A stretch of DNA of 64,000 nt from Lepidostoma basale (lineage: Eukaryota > Arthropoda > Insecta > Trichoptera > Lepidostomatidae): the NCBI GenBank assembly GCA_022606425.2, contig JAHDVF020000467.1, positions 248,001-312,000 on the forward strand, given 5' to 3'. The translations under genes and the position numbers were made by a program. How positions within the stretch are numbered: the stretch's first letter is position 1; every line of letters begins with the position of its first letter. Below the pieces are notes generated by a model that saw nothing but the letters and a program-made list of their open reading frames with translations, was not told where the DNA came from and did no database searches. Positions 20,150-30,855 of the stretch are shown piece by piece.

Positions 20150-20530
20150 ATAACTAACTAACTAACCATCACGCCGTTTCTCCAAAGGGGTCGGCAGAAA
20201 AAATGGACTACCACACTTTTCTTTCCAGCTAAATTTCTCTCGATTCCTCAACATTCATACATAGTGTCATGGACGCGCATCGTTTTCTCTGACTCCTCAC
20301 ATGGCCGACATTCAATATTTGATTAATTTCATCGAGCCGCGTTTTCCTCGGTCTTCCTCTATTTCTAGTTCCATTAACATCGTTAACACATTTATTACCA
20401 TTATTTCTTCATTTATTATTTCAATGTGTCCAAACCATCTTAATGATCCTTTCATTATTTTGTTCATAACACCATCATACGCACCGCATTCACTTCTTAT
20501 ATTTTCATTCGACACTCCATCATACACAGA
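20150..20530 (-). mobile_element. Family A LINE, 5'-truncated copy with TSD
   Basis: Flanked by tctgttttctataa (20139-20152) and tctgttttctgtaa (20530-20543), a likely target-site duplication. The minus-strand open segment is 20312-20527. Confidence 0.75.
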
Positions 20531-20789
20531 TCTGTTTTCTGTAAGTTTTTTATTATAAATTTTATGTGAATTACGTGTTTCGCTTGTCTAAGGCATTATC
20601 AATTCTTTTGAAAATGTCATTTGATAATGTCTTTCATATATCAAACATGTCATTCTAATAAAATATAATAAAACTTCTAGAAATCAGACGATTTCATTCG
20701 GATTAATTATTGAATATTACTGAATTATTTTGTTTATATAAAGTTTGATTTCGACAGCTGAGCATATAATGTTAAATATAACATACGAC

Positions 20790-21025
20790 GACCTTTGTTG
20801 CAGAGTGGCAACAGCTGTGACTGCCACACAGAATGTCCCGGGTTCGATTACCGGCGATAATAGTGTGATTGTCACACTGTATTTGGTCTGGTGTAGAATT
20901 CTCGTGACAATAAAATGGCGATAGATTAGTTACATATCACATATCATAAGAATCAATATACTCGTAATAGCTATACCCTTTGAATCGATTTGATTTACGC
21001 TGTAATTATGTATAGAGATATTCAA
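20790..21025 (+). mobile_element. tRNA-headed SINE
   Basis: A clear copy with tttgttgcagagtggcaac at the head, gggttcgattaccggcg as B box and the body tggtctggtgtagaattctc. It ends near ctgtaattatgtatagag. Confidence 0.75.
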
Positions 21026-21040
21026 CAATTTTTTTTATAA

Positions 21041-21200
21041 CTCACTTATTAACCACTATGCCGTCTCTCCGATTAGGTAGGCAGATATAATAGACGAACT
21101 TCTCTCACTTTCTACACATTCATACATCGTGACATGCGCGCACGTCAATTTCTCTGATTCTTCACATGGCGGACATTAAATATTTGATAGATTGTGTCAA
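21041..21200 (-). mobile_element. Family A LINE, fragment
   Basis: Tail complement and last coding block, truncated at a CT dinucleotide run (21212-21232). Confidence 0.7.
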
Positions 21201-21231
21201 ATTTTATTCTCTCTCTCTCTCTCTCTCTCTC

Positions 21232-21715
21232 TGGTTTCAATCCTGGGATTGGTTTGCAGCAATTTCCTCTATTCTTCTCTTCCATTCTTCCCTCCCTGTC
21301 TTGAGCGGCTCTTTTGAAATCTGCATATGATGAGCAGCGCACGTCCACCAACAGGTCCTCCAGGTACTCTCGGCGTGGGCGTCCCCTAGAGTTTGTCCCC
21401 TTGGTCACACCTTCCAGTATGGCACGCAAGAGGCCTCTTGTCGTATTACATGGTCGATCCATCTTGCACGCCTTTCTGACAAGGTCCTGAGCAGGGGCCT
21501 TCCTCATTCAATTCTTTGAAGAACCTCCTCATTTGTAATGTGGTCCCTCCAGGAAATTCCTAAAAGTCTTCTATAGGACCACATCTCAAAAACCTTCAGT
21601 CTCCGTTTATCTCTTTCGGATAGGCACCATGTCTCGCAGCCGTACATCAAGACACTCCCATAGGTCTTGATGAGGAGTATTCTCAGTTTTAGGTCTATAT
21701 TATTCTCTGGTTATA
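21232..21715 (-). mobile_element. Family D LINE, 3' end
   Basis: The minus-strand frame 21145-21507 reads KACKMDRPCNTTRGLLRAIL, SRGRPRREYLEDLLVDVRCS and FKRAAQDREG. A separate LINE family (RTE-like C-terminus), followed on the minus strand by an upstream segment with stops. The element ends in a (GA)n run. Confidence 0.75.
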
Positions 21716-21721
21716 GCAAAA

Positions 21722-22615
21722 TAACTAACTTACCAATACGCCGTTTCTCCGGAGGGTTAGACAGAGAGGATGGACCGCCACACTGTCTCTATCCTGACAT
21801 AACTTGCGGGAATCTTCTACATTCACACACTGTGTCACGCGCGCTCGTCAATTGTTCCGACTTCGAACGTGGTCGCCTTTAAATAATTGATGAATTTGGT
21901 CATCCCATGTCTTCCTCGACTTCTTTTTCCATTCAGACTATTTTTATATATCTTTTTAACCATTCTTCCCTCATTCCATATGTCCTACGTTTTCTTCTTC
22001 AAGTGCCCTGTCGGGTCCCCCCAACGTTGGCGATTACCCTGGCGAACCTGTCCCTGTCCTGCGCCGCTCGGAACAGCTCCTCCACACTTCGGATGCCGGT
22101 CCACACCCTCACGTTTCGCAGCCAGGACATTTGTCTCCTACTGGGCCCTCGGCGTCCCTCAATTTTCGCCTTCAATATCAGTTGGAGAATGTGGTACTTT
22201 TCCCCACGCAGTATATGACCCAGATGTGAGATCTTTCGAACCTTGATAGTTGATAACAGTTCCCTGTCAACTCTAGCTCGCCTCAGGACTTCGGTATTGG
22301 TAACCATGTCTGCCCAGGGAACTCTGAGCATTCGGCGATGGAGCCACATTTCAAATGCTTCCAGTCTGTTCATTGAGTTAACTTTCAAGGTCCACGTTTC
22401 ACATTCGTACAATAAAATAGACCACACATAGCATTTGATCATTCTCTGGCGGAGTTTCAAGTTTACGTTGTTTCTTAATATCATTTAGGTCGCTTTCATC
22501 CGCCTTACATTCCTTTTAAATGTCTTCGTTAAGTATAATATTATATCATACTTTGTTTATCTGTACATTTTTCTTAATTGATCTAATTTCTACGGCATTA
22601 ATCCTACTTTCAAGT
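21722..22615 (-). mobile_element. Family A LINE split by family E
   Basis: Family A blocks at 21722-21985 and 22488-22615 are separated by the whole family E copy. The order and spacing agree with one older family A copy that received a later insertion. Confidence 0.7.
22000..22487 (-). mobile_element. Family E LINE, best copy
   Basis: An uninterrupted minus-strand frame of 161 codons (22002-22484) starts MILRNNVNLKLRQRMIKCYV and contains LLYECETWTLKVNSMNRLEA, EMWLHRRMLRVPWADMVTN and SVEELFRAAQDRDRFARVI. This is the C-terminal end of a non-LTR ORF2. It sits inside an older family A copy. Confidence 0.85.
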
Positions 22616-22636
22616 TTTATTTAATGTTGTAGTCTT

Positions 22637-23870
22637 AAACTAACTAACTAACTTACCATCACACCGTCTCCCCAGAGGGGTAGGCAGAAAGAATGGAACG
22701 CCACACTGTTCTGTCCTGACATACGTCTCTCGCTTCCTCTACATTCGTACATCTTGTCATGCACGCACGTCGATTTTTCCGACTCCTCACGTGACCGACA
22801 TTCAATATTTGATTGATTTGATCGTGCCACGTTTTCCTCGGCCTTCCTCTATTTCTAGCTCCGTTCACGCCGTTTACATATACCTTCTTTACCATTCTGT
22901 CTTCACTCATTCTTTCCATGTGTCCAAACCATCTTAATGACCCTTTCCTTATTTTGTTCATAACACTTTCATTCGCACCACATTCACTTCTTATACTTGC
23001 ATTTGTCACTCTATCATAAACAGATTTGCCACACATTCGTCTTAGAGATCTCATTTCTACTGCATTTATTCTACTTTCATCCTTCTTTTGCCAGTTCCAT
23101 GCTTCACTTCCATACATAAGGGTCGGCACAAGAACACCATTGTGCACTGCCATCTTAGCTTTTTTGGATAGGCTTTTGTTTGCGATGACAACTTTAAGTG
23201 CACCATTTATTCTGTTGCCTGCCCCAACCCTTCATTTCAATATCCTTCTCCACCCTCCCATCCTTTGTAAACATACTTCCTAAATAAACAAATTCATCCA
23301 CTTGTTCCAGATTTTCACCGTTTACACTAATGTTGCAGACTGTCATGCTTCCTTCTTTTTCGAAAATCATTACCTTAGACTTATTCACATTCATCATCAA
23401 ATCGTATCGCTTGCATACCTCATACATACTAGACACCAGGGCTTGCAGTTCGTGCTCGTTGTCTGCAAGTAGCACAGCGTCGTCCGCATACAACAAACAG
23501 CTTACTGAAACATCTTCCATTTTTGCACCTGCTTCCAACCCTTTCAGCTCTTTCATACACTTGTCCATATATAGATTAAACAACCATGGAGACATTACAC
23601 ACCCCTGTTTGACACCTTTATTGATATCAAACCAGGCTGTAAGATCCCCATTTACTCTGACACTAGCAGTGCTTTCTGTGTACAGCGATGTAATTGCCGT
23701 GATCAGTTTTGTGTTTATTCCATATTCCGACAATATTTCCCACAGTTTACCTCTATCTACGCGATCATATGCTTTTTGCAAATCGACAAACGCACAGAAG
23801 AGTTTACGGTTTTTGGCCATAAACTTCTCTGTCACTGTACGAAGTGCAAAAATTTGCTCCATGCATGTAG
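22637..23870 (-). mobile_element. Family A LINE, longest copy with RT domain
   Basis: This is the reference copy of family A. The minus-strand frame 23862-23194 encodes reverse transcriptase from FVDLQKAYDRVDRGKLWEIL through GVKQGCVMSPWLFNLYMDK to CLLYADDAVLLADNEHEL, which carries the catalytic YADD box. After a frame change near 23194-23160 the frame 23153-22659 encodes the C-terminal domain from MAVHNGVLVPTLMYGSEAWN to a stop before the GTTA tail. The endonuclease and first RT blocks are missing. The copy is 5' truncated and frameshifted, so inactive, but it fixes the identity of the family: a non-LTR element of the RTE/Jockey/CR1 group, clade not resolved. Confidence 0.9.
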
Positions 23871-24190
23871 TCTTATATATTTATAATTAGGCTAATTTGC
23901 ATAGCGCCTTTTTCGTAAAACAATGAAAGAAAACATGTTGTGATGCGTCACAATGCGACTGGAATCATGTAATTTGTTTGGTTAACTATAGGACCACGTG
24001 GTGTAGCGTGTCGTTATGACGACTATTAACTCAACATTCGGCCGCTAGGGGCGCGTGCGTCCATTTTGGAAACAATGTCAGAAAAACTATTGAAACTGTA
24101 ATATGAAGTTTTATACATAGTATTTTTAAATGGTAATATCATTTTCAAACACATAATAATCATTATTATTATTGAATTATTTTGTTGCAT
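23871..24190. other. Spacer without clear feature
   Basis: Moderately GC-rich stretch (gccgctaggggcgcgtgcg near 24040) inside the MADF gene 1 intron. No coding region or repeat is recognised. Confidence 0.35.
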
Positions 24191-24204
24191 AGCTTTTACA
24201 TTGA

Positions 24205-24350
24205 TTCTCAGCTAATCTGTCGATATTTTATTGTCACGGGAATTCTACACTAAACCAAAGAGAGTGTGAGAATCACACTGTCATCGCCGATAATCGAACC
24301 CAGGACGCTCGGTGTGGCAGTCATTGATCTTGCCACTTGCCACGAAGATC
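24205..24350 (-). mobile_element. tRNA-headed SINE
   Basis: A minus-strand copy: ttttattgtcacgggaattc, cacactgtcatcgccgataa and tcgaacccaggacg are the complements of the body and B box. Confidence 0.7.
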
Positions 24351-24559
24351 GTCTAATGTATTTCATAATTAATTATTTGATTTATACGGGTTATTTTTAT
24401 TAATTAATTTCGTTAAAATTGTATTTGTGTCCTATATACTAGTAAAAACTTCAGAGCGCACACTGATACGACAGATTAATGAGGATTTAATTAGGCAACT
24501 ACATAAAAAATATTTAATTTATTTAAACAATGGTGTATAATTGAATCGTCTTTTAAATT

Positions 24560-24610
24560 AAAAATAAAAACAAACATGTTTCGGGACACAGAAGCCCGTT
24601 ATCAACGTAA
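24560..24610 (-). repeat. Decayed hammerhead-type repeat
   Basis: The minus strand reads ttgataacgggcttctgtg then tcccgaaacatgttt. The second half is intact but the CTGANGA core is mutated. Confidence 0.45.
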
Positions 24611-24659
24611 ATATTAATAATATGTTTTATTGTATCTGTCAAAATTGACCGCACCATAC

Positions 24660-24875
24660 TATAAATAGAATTTGTCAGACGTGGTGGTCGTAAGAAGGGC
24701 GGAATGGGGAATGTTGTTAAACATAAAGCGATCGCTTAACCCAACCAATGACAGGTCATAAGTCCTGTAAACGTAACGACTACCATATTTTGTTTCGAAA
24801 AAAACAATTTACATCTTCGTCTCTATTGTAAAATCCAGTATTTGTCTACAAGTATTTGTATACATTCAAAAACAA
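24660..24875. repeat. Dispersed repeat R2, second copy
   Basis: Contains gtcagacgtggtggtcgtaa, cttaacccaaccaatgacag and gtcataagtcctgtaaac, shared with 32400-32650 and 59440-59780. Its last 40 bases are the reverse complement of 16999-17037. Confidence 0.65.
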
Positions 24876-24895
24876 ATAATTTTATTGGTTTTATT

Positions 24896-25529
24896 TTTTT
24901 TTACAGAAAAGATTATACGCACGAAATGGAAGAACTTACGGACCTACTTTTATAGAGAGCTTCGAAAGTTAGAAAATCCTAAAAATGGTGAACCATCCAA
25001 GGATTCAACCAGTACTTGGCAATATTTTAATCACCTGACGTTCTTGATCGATGGGATTCCTCTAGAAAAACGATATTCATATCTTACACAGGGTGACGAT
25101 TCTAGTTTGTATACTCGCGAAGATGAAAGCAAAGATGAACTTATACAATGTTCATCCCCAATGACCACTTCAAACGCAGCTGTTCCACAAGCTTCATCGC
25201 CAGTTACGACTTCAAACTCATCTACAATGGACCAAGTCGACAGACCTAGAAAAAAGTTTAAATCTTTTTCAAATATTATACCGCGCGACGAGCAGAAATC
25301 TAAACTTGAAAGAAAAATAATAGAAATGCTTGAAAAAGAGACGGCCAAAGATTCCGATCATGACTTGATGTTTTTTCGTAGTCTATTACCGTTTATGAAA
25401 CAAATACCAATGACACGAAAGTTAAGATTGCGCTCTAAAATTCAATGGGTCATTCTGCAACAACTGGATATTCCTGAGAATCAACGCTCCACTCAAGATT
25501 ACGTAGAAATCCAAGTGCCGGTAATTTAG
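24896..25529 (+). CDS. MADF-BESS gene 1, exon 2
   Basis: Preceded by a pyrimidine-rich acceptor ending ttttacag at 24895. Joined in phase 1 to 19490-19619 it reads INKDEKIIRTKWKNLRTYFY, which completes the MADF domain (RTKWKNLR, Y.REL.K, W.Y...L.FL). A serine/threonine-rich linker with the repeat SSPMTTSN / SSPVTTSN and a basic patch (RPRKKFKSF) follows. The BESS motif lies near the end: HDLMFFRSLLPFMKQIPMTR and on to KIQWVILQQL. BESS domains mediate protein-protein contact. The mature protein would be about 254 residues, a normal size for the family, with stop TAG at 25527-25529. Confidence 0.88.
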
Positions 25530-25546
25530 TTGACTATATTTTGAAT

Positions 25547-25814
25547 CATCATCATCAGCCGTCTTTCATCCACTGCTGAATGGTGGCCTCTCTCAAAGCA
25601 CGCCACCGCCCCCTATCCATTTTCGCTCCCGTCCATCCATGTCCAGCAATCCTCTTCAGATCGTTGGTCCAGCGGGCAGGGGGACGTCCAACTCTGCGGA
25701 ATCCTGTACGCGGTCTACTCTAGAACCCATATCCCCCATCGGCCGTCGGTTCTCAGACAGATATGGCCAGCCCATCGCCATTTCAGCCCGCCCATCCTCA
25801 GAGCCACCTCAGTC
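25547..25814 (-). mobile_element. LINE 3' end with 11-bp TSD
   Basis: Inserted just after the MADF gene 1 stop codon and flanked by the exact duplication atattttgaat (25536-25546 and 25815-25825). It begins catcatcatc and encodes RTE-like C-terminal residues with stops. Confidence 0.8.
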
Positions 25815-25869
25815 ATATTTTGAATTAAAATTAAATAGAACAATGTTTCTCATTTGTCTACTTCCACAT

Positions 25870-25935
25870 TTCTCTTTATTTCGACAGCGACCGGTTTCGC
25901 CAGGCTCGCTGGCATCAACAAACTGGTGACACTGC
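25870..25935 (-). repeat. Hammerhead-type repeat, second type, decayed core
   Basis: The minus strand reads gttgatgccagcgagcc, tggcgaaaccggtcgc. Helix II (GCCAG/CTGGC) and the palindromic helix III ACCGGT with a GTC triplet are present, but the core CTGATGA appears as TTGATGC. Related sequences occur at 51600-51725 and near 26757. Confidence 0.5.
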
Positions 25936-26510
25936 CATTCACTCCTTTCGTTATATACAAATAGATAAGGGATGGCAAACATGATTCTATACAAGAATAA
26001 TATTAAAATAATAATGTAAAATTTACTGAATTTAAATATTTATATTCAGTTATTTGGGTAGATTTATTTTACAGAACAATGGAATTTAATTTGTTTACAG
26101 CTGATATATCTATAAATAATGTTTGTAAAATTAATACATTTATTTTTAATCCAACTGAATTTAAATATAATATGATATATGTCTTGGTCCTCTGGTTGGC
26201 CTCCCCGTTGGTTTTTCCATCCATTGGTCTAGGGCTGCTTCTGTAATTTGTAAACAAGGTTTCGGCGTCTCGGAAAGTTTTTTGTTTGTTTACACACCTA
26301 GGTTGTAATAAAGGTGGATTTACAAATAATATGTAATAAGAATGATTTTATCAGGGGTGTATTTGAGTCTATTTATTTATAATATTTCTAGTTTATTTAC
26401 TATTTTGTTTTCGGGCATGTATGTAAGATTTCAAGATCTTCAGACAGATTAAATTGGTGGTTGTTTTCTATAAATTGGTTGGCGAAGTTTGAGTTTCATT
26501 GTTGACTATA
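25936..26510. other. AT-rich spacer
   Basis: No gene or clear repeat is seen in this stretch. Confidence 0.4.
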
Positions 26511-26660
26511 TTTTGTTTGTGGACGGATGATATTATCCAATTTGCGGGTCGTTGTTGGCAGCAGTTAGCCCAAGATTGTAATTGTTGGAAGAGTTTAGAA
26601 GAGGCCTATATCCAGCAGTGGAGAAAAATTGGTCGAATAGAAATAAAATATGTTTTGTTG
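26510..26660 (+). mobile_element. LINE 3' scrap, family I
   Basis: Reads as LAQDCNCWKSLEEAYIQQW in one frame, matching the terminus of the family seen on the minus strand at 29400-29680. Confidence 0.6.
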
Positions 26661-27020
26661 TAAGCTTCAATCCTAAGGATTGGTTTGAGTCCAATATCTT
26701 TAAATATAATATTAATACTTTTTTATTTTATTTTTACACCACTTCATTTTCTAACAACCAACCGGTTTCGCTACCCCCGGAGCTTTAAAAGACACTAAAT
26801 ATAAAATCAGAGTACAACACAATATGTTATTATATAAAATTGGGTGGAGGGGGGGGGGGGATAAAACAGTGTGTGCACGAGGTCAATTAGTATGGTAGAA
26901 CGGCGAGTCATGAGCATTAGGGAAATAACAATGGAAACTTTCTAATTAATATTATAGTGGGAGACATGGGAGTTAAATTTTAAGGGATTATTTAAAATTA
27001 AGAGTGTATTAATATTATGT
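26661..27020. other. Spacer with poly-G run
   Basis: AT-rich, with a remnant of the ccggtttcgc hammerhead-type repeat near 26760 and a run of about 11 G at 26848-26860. Confidence 0.4.
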
Positions 27021-27024
27021 TTAA

Positions 27025-27370
27025 TAATGCCACACCACAAATTAAGTGCTTCATTCGAAAGTATCTGATATCTTTGCTGGTTCTTGGGATGCCACTTGGG
27101 CCTTTTAATGTGATAGTTTCGTGTTGCTTTCCACATGTTTGTATACAACAGGTTATTTGAACCCAATAACTGTATGTATTTTTAGCTATTGATTCTCGTG
27201 GCATGCGATAGGTAGCTAGTATATCGCTATTTTTATTGACACATGAATTCTACTAGGCCAAAGACAGCGTGAGAATTTTATTATCCACACTGTCATTCCC
27301 GATAATCTATCCCGGGGCCTTCGGTATGGCTGTCATAGGAGTTGCCACTATGCCACGATGGCGGTTTATT
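27025..27370 (-). mobile_element. tRNA-headed SINE, long copy
   Basis: The head is at the right end (complement near 27300-27370). The body and a 3' extension run left through caacaggttatttgaaccca and gatgccacttgggccttt. This shows that the full SINE is longer than the common 240-base fragments. Confidence 0.65.
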
Positions 27371-27569
27371 GTATAACAAAGAATCTTTTTAGCTAAGTTT
27401 TTGCCAAAGAGCTCCCAAACTTCTTCTTCATCTCCGATCTGAGGTTAGACAACATCAAGGCTATTTTTACTTTTGATACAACAGCTCTAATCAGGGATGT
27501 TGACCATTCTCAATGGTCTACTAGCCAGGAGTTTCAACTTCTACCGTCACTTCGTTTTCCGTATATTCT

Positions 27570-28070
27570 ATTTCGGATCGGTTGCAGAACGAAGTGTTTC
27601 CGTTTCCTACGTTTTCTGGTTCATCATCTGCCTTTTGTCGTCCTGTGCTGAACATATTGCTGAGTATATATGGTTGTATACACAACTCAGAAATCCTGAG
27701 TGATGTAGGTCTGTTCGTCCCTGATAATTATCTTCGACAAAGGGGCCATAGATTGTTATATCTCCCACGATGCAGAACCAACCTGCCAATGGTTATGCCG
27801 GTAGGTAGAGCAATATCTTTGCTTAATCGTATCACCTCGGAGTTTGACATATTTTGTGATAGTTTGGCTCATCTGAGGAAAGTACTATTTTTATTATAAT
27901 TGTTTGGTATATTTATTTTATTAATCTGTCATGCATCTAATGTTTCTCGCTCTTTTTATTAATCTATTATGTATTACTTATTATTGTGTATCTCTAACTT
28001 GTATCTTTAGTGTATTGGAAAACAAATTCTGTAATGCTTTAGATATGTTTAAAATAAATAAATGAAATAG
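27570..28070 (+). mobile_element. Family F LINE, 3' end
   Basis: The frame 27582-27899 contains NSEILSDVGLFVPDNYLRQR and NLPMVMPVGRAISLLNR, then a 3' untranslated region ending in a taaataaatgaaat tract. Confidence 0.75.
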
Positions 28071-28071
28071 G

Positions 28072-28245
28072 GCATTACGCAACCTTGTTTGACATATTTA
28101 TTGATATCAAACCAGGCTGTAAGATCTCCATTTACTCTGACACTAGCAGTGTTTTACTTGTACAGCGACGTAATTGCGGTGATCAGTTTTGTGCTTATTT
28201 CATATTCAGACAATATTTTCCACAACTTAACTCTATTTAGTATTT
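28072..28245 (-). mobile_element. Family A LINE, RT fragment
   Basis: On the minus strand this matches 23600-23760 of the reference copy (the GINTKLITA to INKGVKQGC segment). Confidence 0.75.
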
Positions 28246-28258
28246 TGTAAACATTCAT

Positions 28259-28820
28259 GGTGTGTCCGGAAAGTAATGTCAGTGGTTTTTTTTGACGCGA
28301 CTGTACGTCGGAGCGCGCTCGGACCGGTTGGGGATGGTAGTGGGGGAGTCAGTTAACGAACGCTGGTTCGCTCAGTCTTCTTAGGCCATCCGGAGAGTGA
28401 GGACAGGCGTTTCTGCCGAAGTTTTGTGACTTTGTACAAGTCAAAATGCAGCGCTCGGTAGAGCAAAGAACGGCGATCAATTTTTGCGTCAAACTTGGCA
28501 AGACCGCGGCGGAAACTGTTCAAATGATCACAACAGCCTTTAAAGAAGATGCTCTGTCGGATCGGCAAATATTCCGGTGGCACAAGGCATTATTGGAAGG
28601 CCGGCAAGAGGTCGACGACGAAGCCCGCGCCGGACGGCCTTCAACGAGCACCACGGATGACAATGTGACGCGAGTAAAAGAACTTTTGAACACTGACCGA
28701 CGAATGAGTGTTCGTTTACTGTCACAAGAGTTAAACATTCCGAAAACTATCGTTCATGAGATCGTTATGAACAATTTGAACACGCGAAAGGTGTGTGCGA
28801 AGATAAAGCATGTACATCCT
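28259..28820 (+). mobile_element. mariner transposon, 5' part, interrupted
   Basis: Begins ggtgtgtccggaaagtaatg, a typical mariner inverted repeat, with the start codon at 28446. Residues 1-120 form the mariner helix-turn-helix region: MQRSVEQRTAINFCVKLGKT, then DALSDRQIFRWHKALLEGRQ and RRMSVRLLSQELNIPKTIVH. Homology stops after NTRKVCAKI. At that point a LINE inserted at 28821 carries a 12-base duplication, and the catalytic part of the transposase is not found beyond it. The element was therefore probably already truncated. Confidence 0.88.
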
Positions 28821-29327
28821 TCTTCTTATTATTTATTCTTCTATGTCCCTACAGCTCAAATCCAGCCTTAACCTCCAGTATTCCTCGCCTCCAACTCCTT
28901 CTGTCCTCCGCTTCGACCCTCCAATCTGACACTCGTAACAATTTCGCCCCATCTCTCCCAACTTCATCCTCCCATCGCAGCCTTGGTCGTCCAATTGGTC
29001 TTCTACCACCTGGGTGCCACTACAGTAATCTTTTTGGGGTTCGCGATGACGGCTTCCTCTGCACGTGACCAGCCCATCTCAGTCTATTCAGTCTGAACTG
29101 TGTGGAGAGACTGGGAGCTTTGTAAATATAGTACAGCTCGTCATTCACTTCACCGCCATTCACAGGTCCCAGAATTCTGCGCAGCACCCTTCTCTCAAAA
29201 GTATCCAGTCGCTCTGCGGATTTCACTGTCATTGTCCACGCCTCACACCCATAAGTCACTACTGTTCGGATGATTGTCTTATACAGGATGATTTTGGTCT
29301 TCCAGTGTACGTTTCTTAAAAAAAAAA
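28821..29327 (-). mobile_element. Family H LINE with 12-bp TSD
   Basis: Flanked by catgtacatcct at 28809-28820 and 29328-29339. The minus strand encodes MTYGCEAWTMTVKSAERLDT, FERRVLRRILGPV, LRWAGHVQRKPSSRTPKRLL and then GRPRLRWEDEV. A second copy is at 42385-42650. Confidence 0.85.
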
Positions 29328-29337
29328 CATGTACATC

Positions 29338-29400
29338 CTAAAAATACAAATTCATCCACTTGTTTGATTTTCACTATTTCACTCTAATGTTGTAGACTGT
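29338..29400 (-). mobile_element. Family A LINE, scrap
   Basis: Matches the VDEFVYLG region of the reference copy (near 23285-23345). Confidence 0.6.
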
Positions 29401-29690
29401 CACATCTTCTTCTACTTCTCCTTAACCACCTCTTCACTGCTGGATGTAGGCTTCTTCAAACGTTCCCAATTTTTATATATCTTGTGCGACCCTCATTCGT
29501 CTTCTTCCCCCGAAATTAATTAGATCGTCGGCCCATCTTTTTTGGGAACGACCGACGCTCGTTTTTTCCTTCCATGGTCTGCATATCAAGACTCTGGGTG
29601 CGCATCTCTCTGTTCTCTGTTTGGCGACATGTCCTGCCCATTTCCATTTCCACGTCAGTTTTTCAACACGTCATGACAATTGACTTTTTT
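29400..29690 (-). mobile_element. LINE 3' end, family I
   Basis: The minus strand carries a decayed C-terminal domain with an LEEAYIQQ-like end and GRSQKRWADDLI-like core. No long open frame remains. Confidence 0.55.
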
Positions 29691-29718
29691 GTTAACTCTT
29701 TGAATTCGTTTGTTTCAG

Positions 29719-29772
29719 AAGGTACGTGGGTCGGAGTCGAAGGAGCCCCCCAACAAGCGAGCCCGATCAAAA
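29719..29772 (+). CDS. Possible 18-codon internal exon with nuclear signal
   Basis: Bounded by an acceptor (tttgtttcag at 29709-29718) and the donor GTAAGT (29773). It is exactly 54 bases long, and in the phase compatible with the neighbouring phase-0 donors it reads KVRGSESKEPPNKRARSK, which contains a likely nuclear localisation signal (NKRARSK). Its other two frames are also open, so the choice of frame is an inference. It could be an internal cassette between the upstream DNA-binding exons and a terminal exon. Confidence 0.45.
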
Positions 29773-29889
29773 GTAAGTAATCTTTTAAATAATATTGATA
29801 TTCTAATCCCCATTGTGCCACTGGCTTCATTCATTCCAGTAAAAAAAACTTAAACAGATAGTCCTTGTTCATCTTAATATTACACACAA

Positions 29890-30020
29890 TTTGATATATT
29901 TTATTCGCTTCAGAGAGAATATTTGCAATAGTGTGAGTAACACCTAAATTGGTAATAGTAAGCTATCCGATTGGTTCCTGGGTCTAAGTAGGCGGAACCC
30001 ACGGTATTAGTAAAAAGAAA
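29890..30020 (+). repeat. Relic of the helix-turn-helix gene promoter
   Basis: Matches the region upstream of the two helix-turn-helix genes (49800-49900 and 58985-59085), including cagtgtgagtaac-like and gattggttcctg blocks. No coding exon follows. Confidence 0.5.
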
Positions 30021-30219
30021 AAGAGAAATAATGAGTTTTACATCATTATTTCTCTTTTTCTTTTTATATACTTTGTATATACAACACTAACATTAAAACA
30101 AATAAAATTAAATACACATGTTTCGGACAAGGATATAATATGGAAAAAACAAGTATACGAGTATGAGAACTGACTCAAGAATATAATATGGAAAAACAAG
30201 TATATGAGAACTCAGAATA

Positions 30220-30578
30220 TATAAAACCTGCGTAAGGCCTATACTGACATATAGCATTGAGACCAGAGCGGATACCACAAGAACGAAGGCTAAAGTACGG
30301 GTGGCAGAGATGAGGACGCTGAGGATGATAGCAGGAAGGACTATTCGCGATAGGGTGAGGAATACGGCCATCCGCGAGATCTGCAAGGTGGAGGATGTCG
30401 TGAAATGGGGAAGACAACGCAGAAGATACTGGAATGCGCACGTGCAGAGGATGGACCCCACCAGAATCCCACACGCTGTGACGCATCAGATTCCTGCCGG
30501 TTGCCGTCCCCCCGGAAGACCGCCGAAGAGATGGAGAGATAGTTGGGAGTCAACCTCCCAAGAGAGGCCAGCTTGATT
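30220..30578 (+). mobile_element. Family L LINE, 3' end
   Basis: The frame 30301-30576 reads EMRTLRMIAGRTIRDRVRNT, CKVEDVVKWGRQRRRYWN and GRPPKRWRDSWES. Same family as 55020-55560. It is cut at the right by a family A fragment. Confidence 0.8.
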
Positions 30579-30585
30579 TCAGGAA

Positions 30586-30855
30586 CAGATCGCTGAGATG
30601 GTTTGGACAAATAGAACGAATGGATGAGAGTAGAATGGTTAAAAAGTTGTACACAAGCAGCGTGAGTGGAAAAAGAAGCAGAGGACGACCGAGGAAAACA
30701 TGGCATGACCAAATTAATCAATTACTAAAAAGCGGTCACATTCGACGTCGGAATAATCGACGTGCGTGCATGGTACGATGTATGATTGTAGAGGAATCCC
30801 GAGAGGTATGCCAAGACAGAGCATTGTGGCGATCCATCCTCTCTGCCTACCCCTT
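30586..30855 (+). mobile_element. Family A LINE, 3' fragment
   Basis: Open from 30620 (MDESRMVKKLYTSSVSGKRS) to the LSAYPL end. The tail is lost. Confidence 0.8.

Noticed and set aside
23330..23890. 186-codon plus-strand frame
   Set aside because: Antisense of the family A reverse transcriptase. The minus strand shows the RT motifs, including YADD.
25639..25929. 96-codon plus-strand frame after MADF gene 1
   Set aside because: It lies across a reversed LINE 3' end with an 11-bp target duplication and a hammerhead-type repeat, so it is not a gene.
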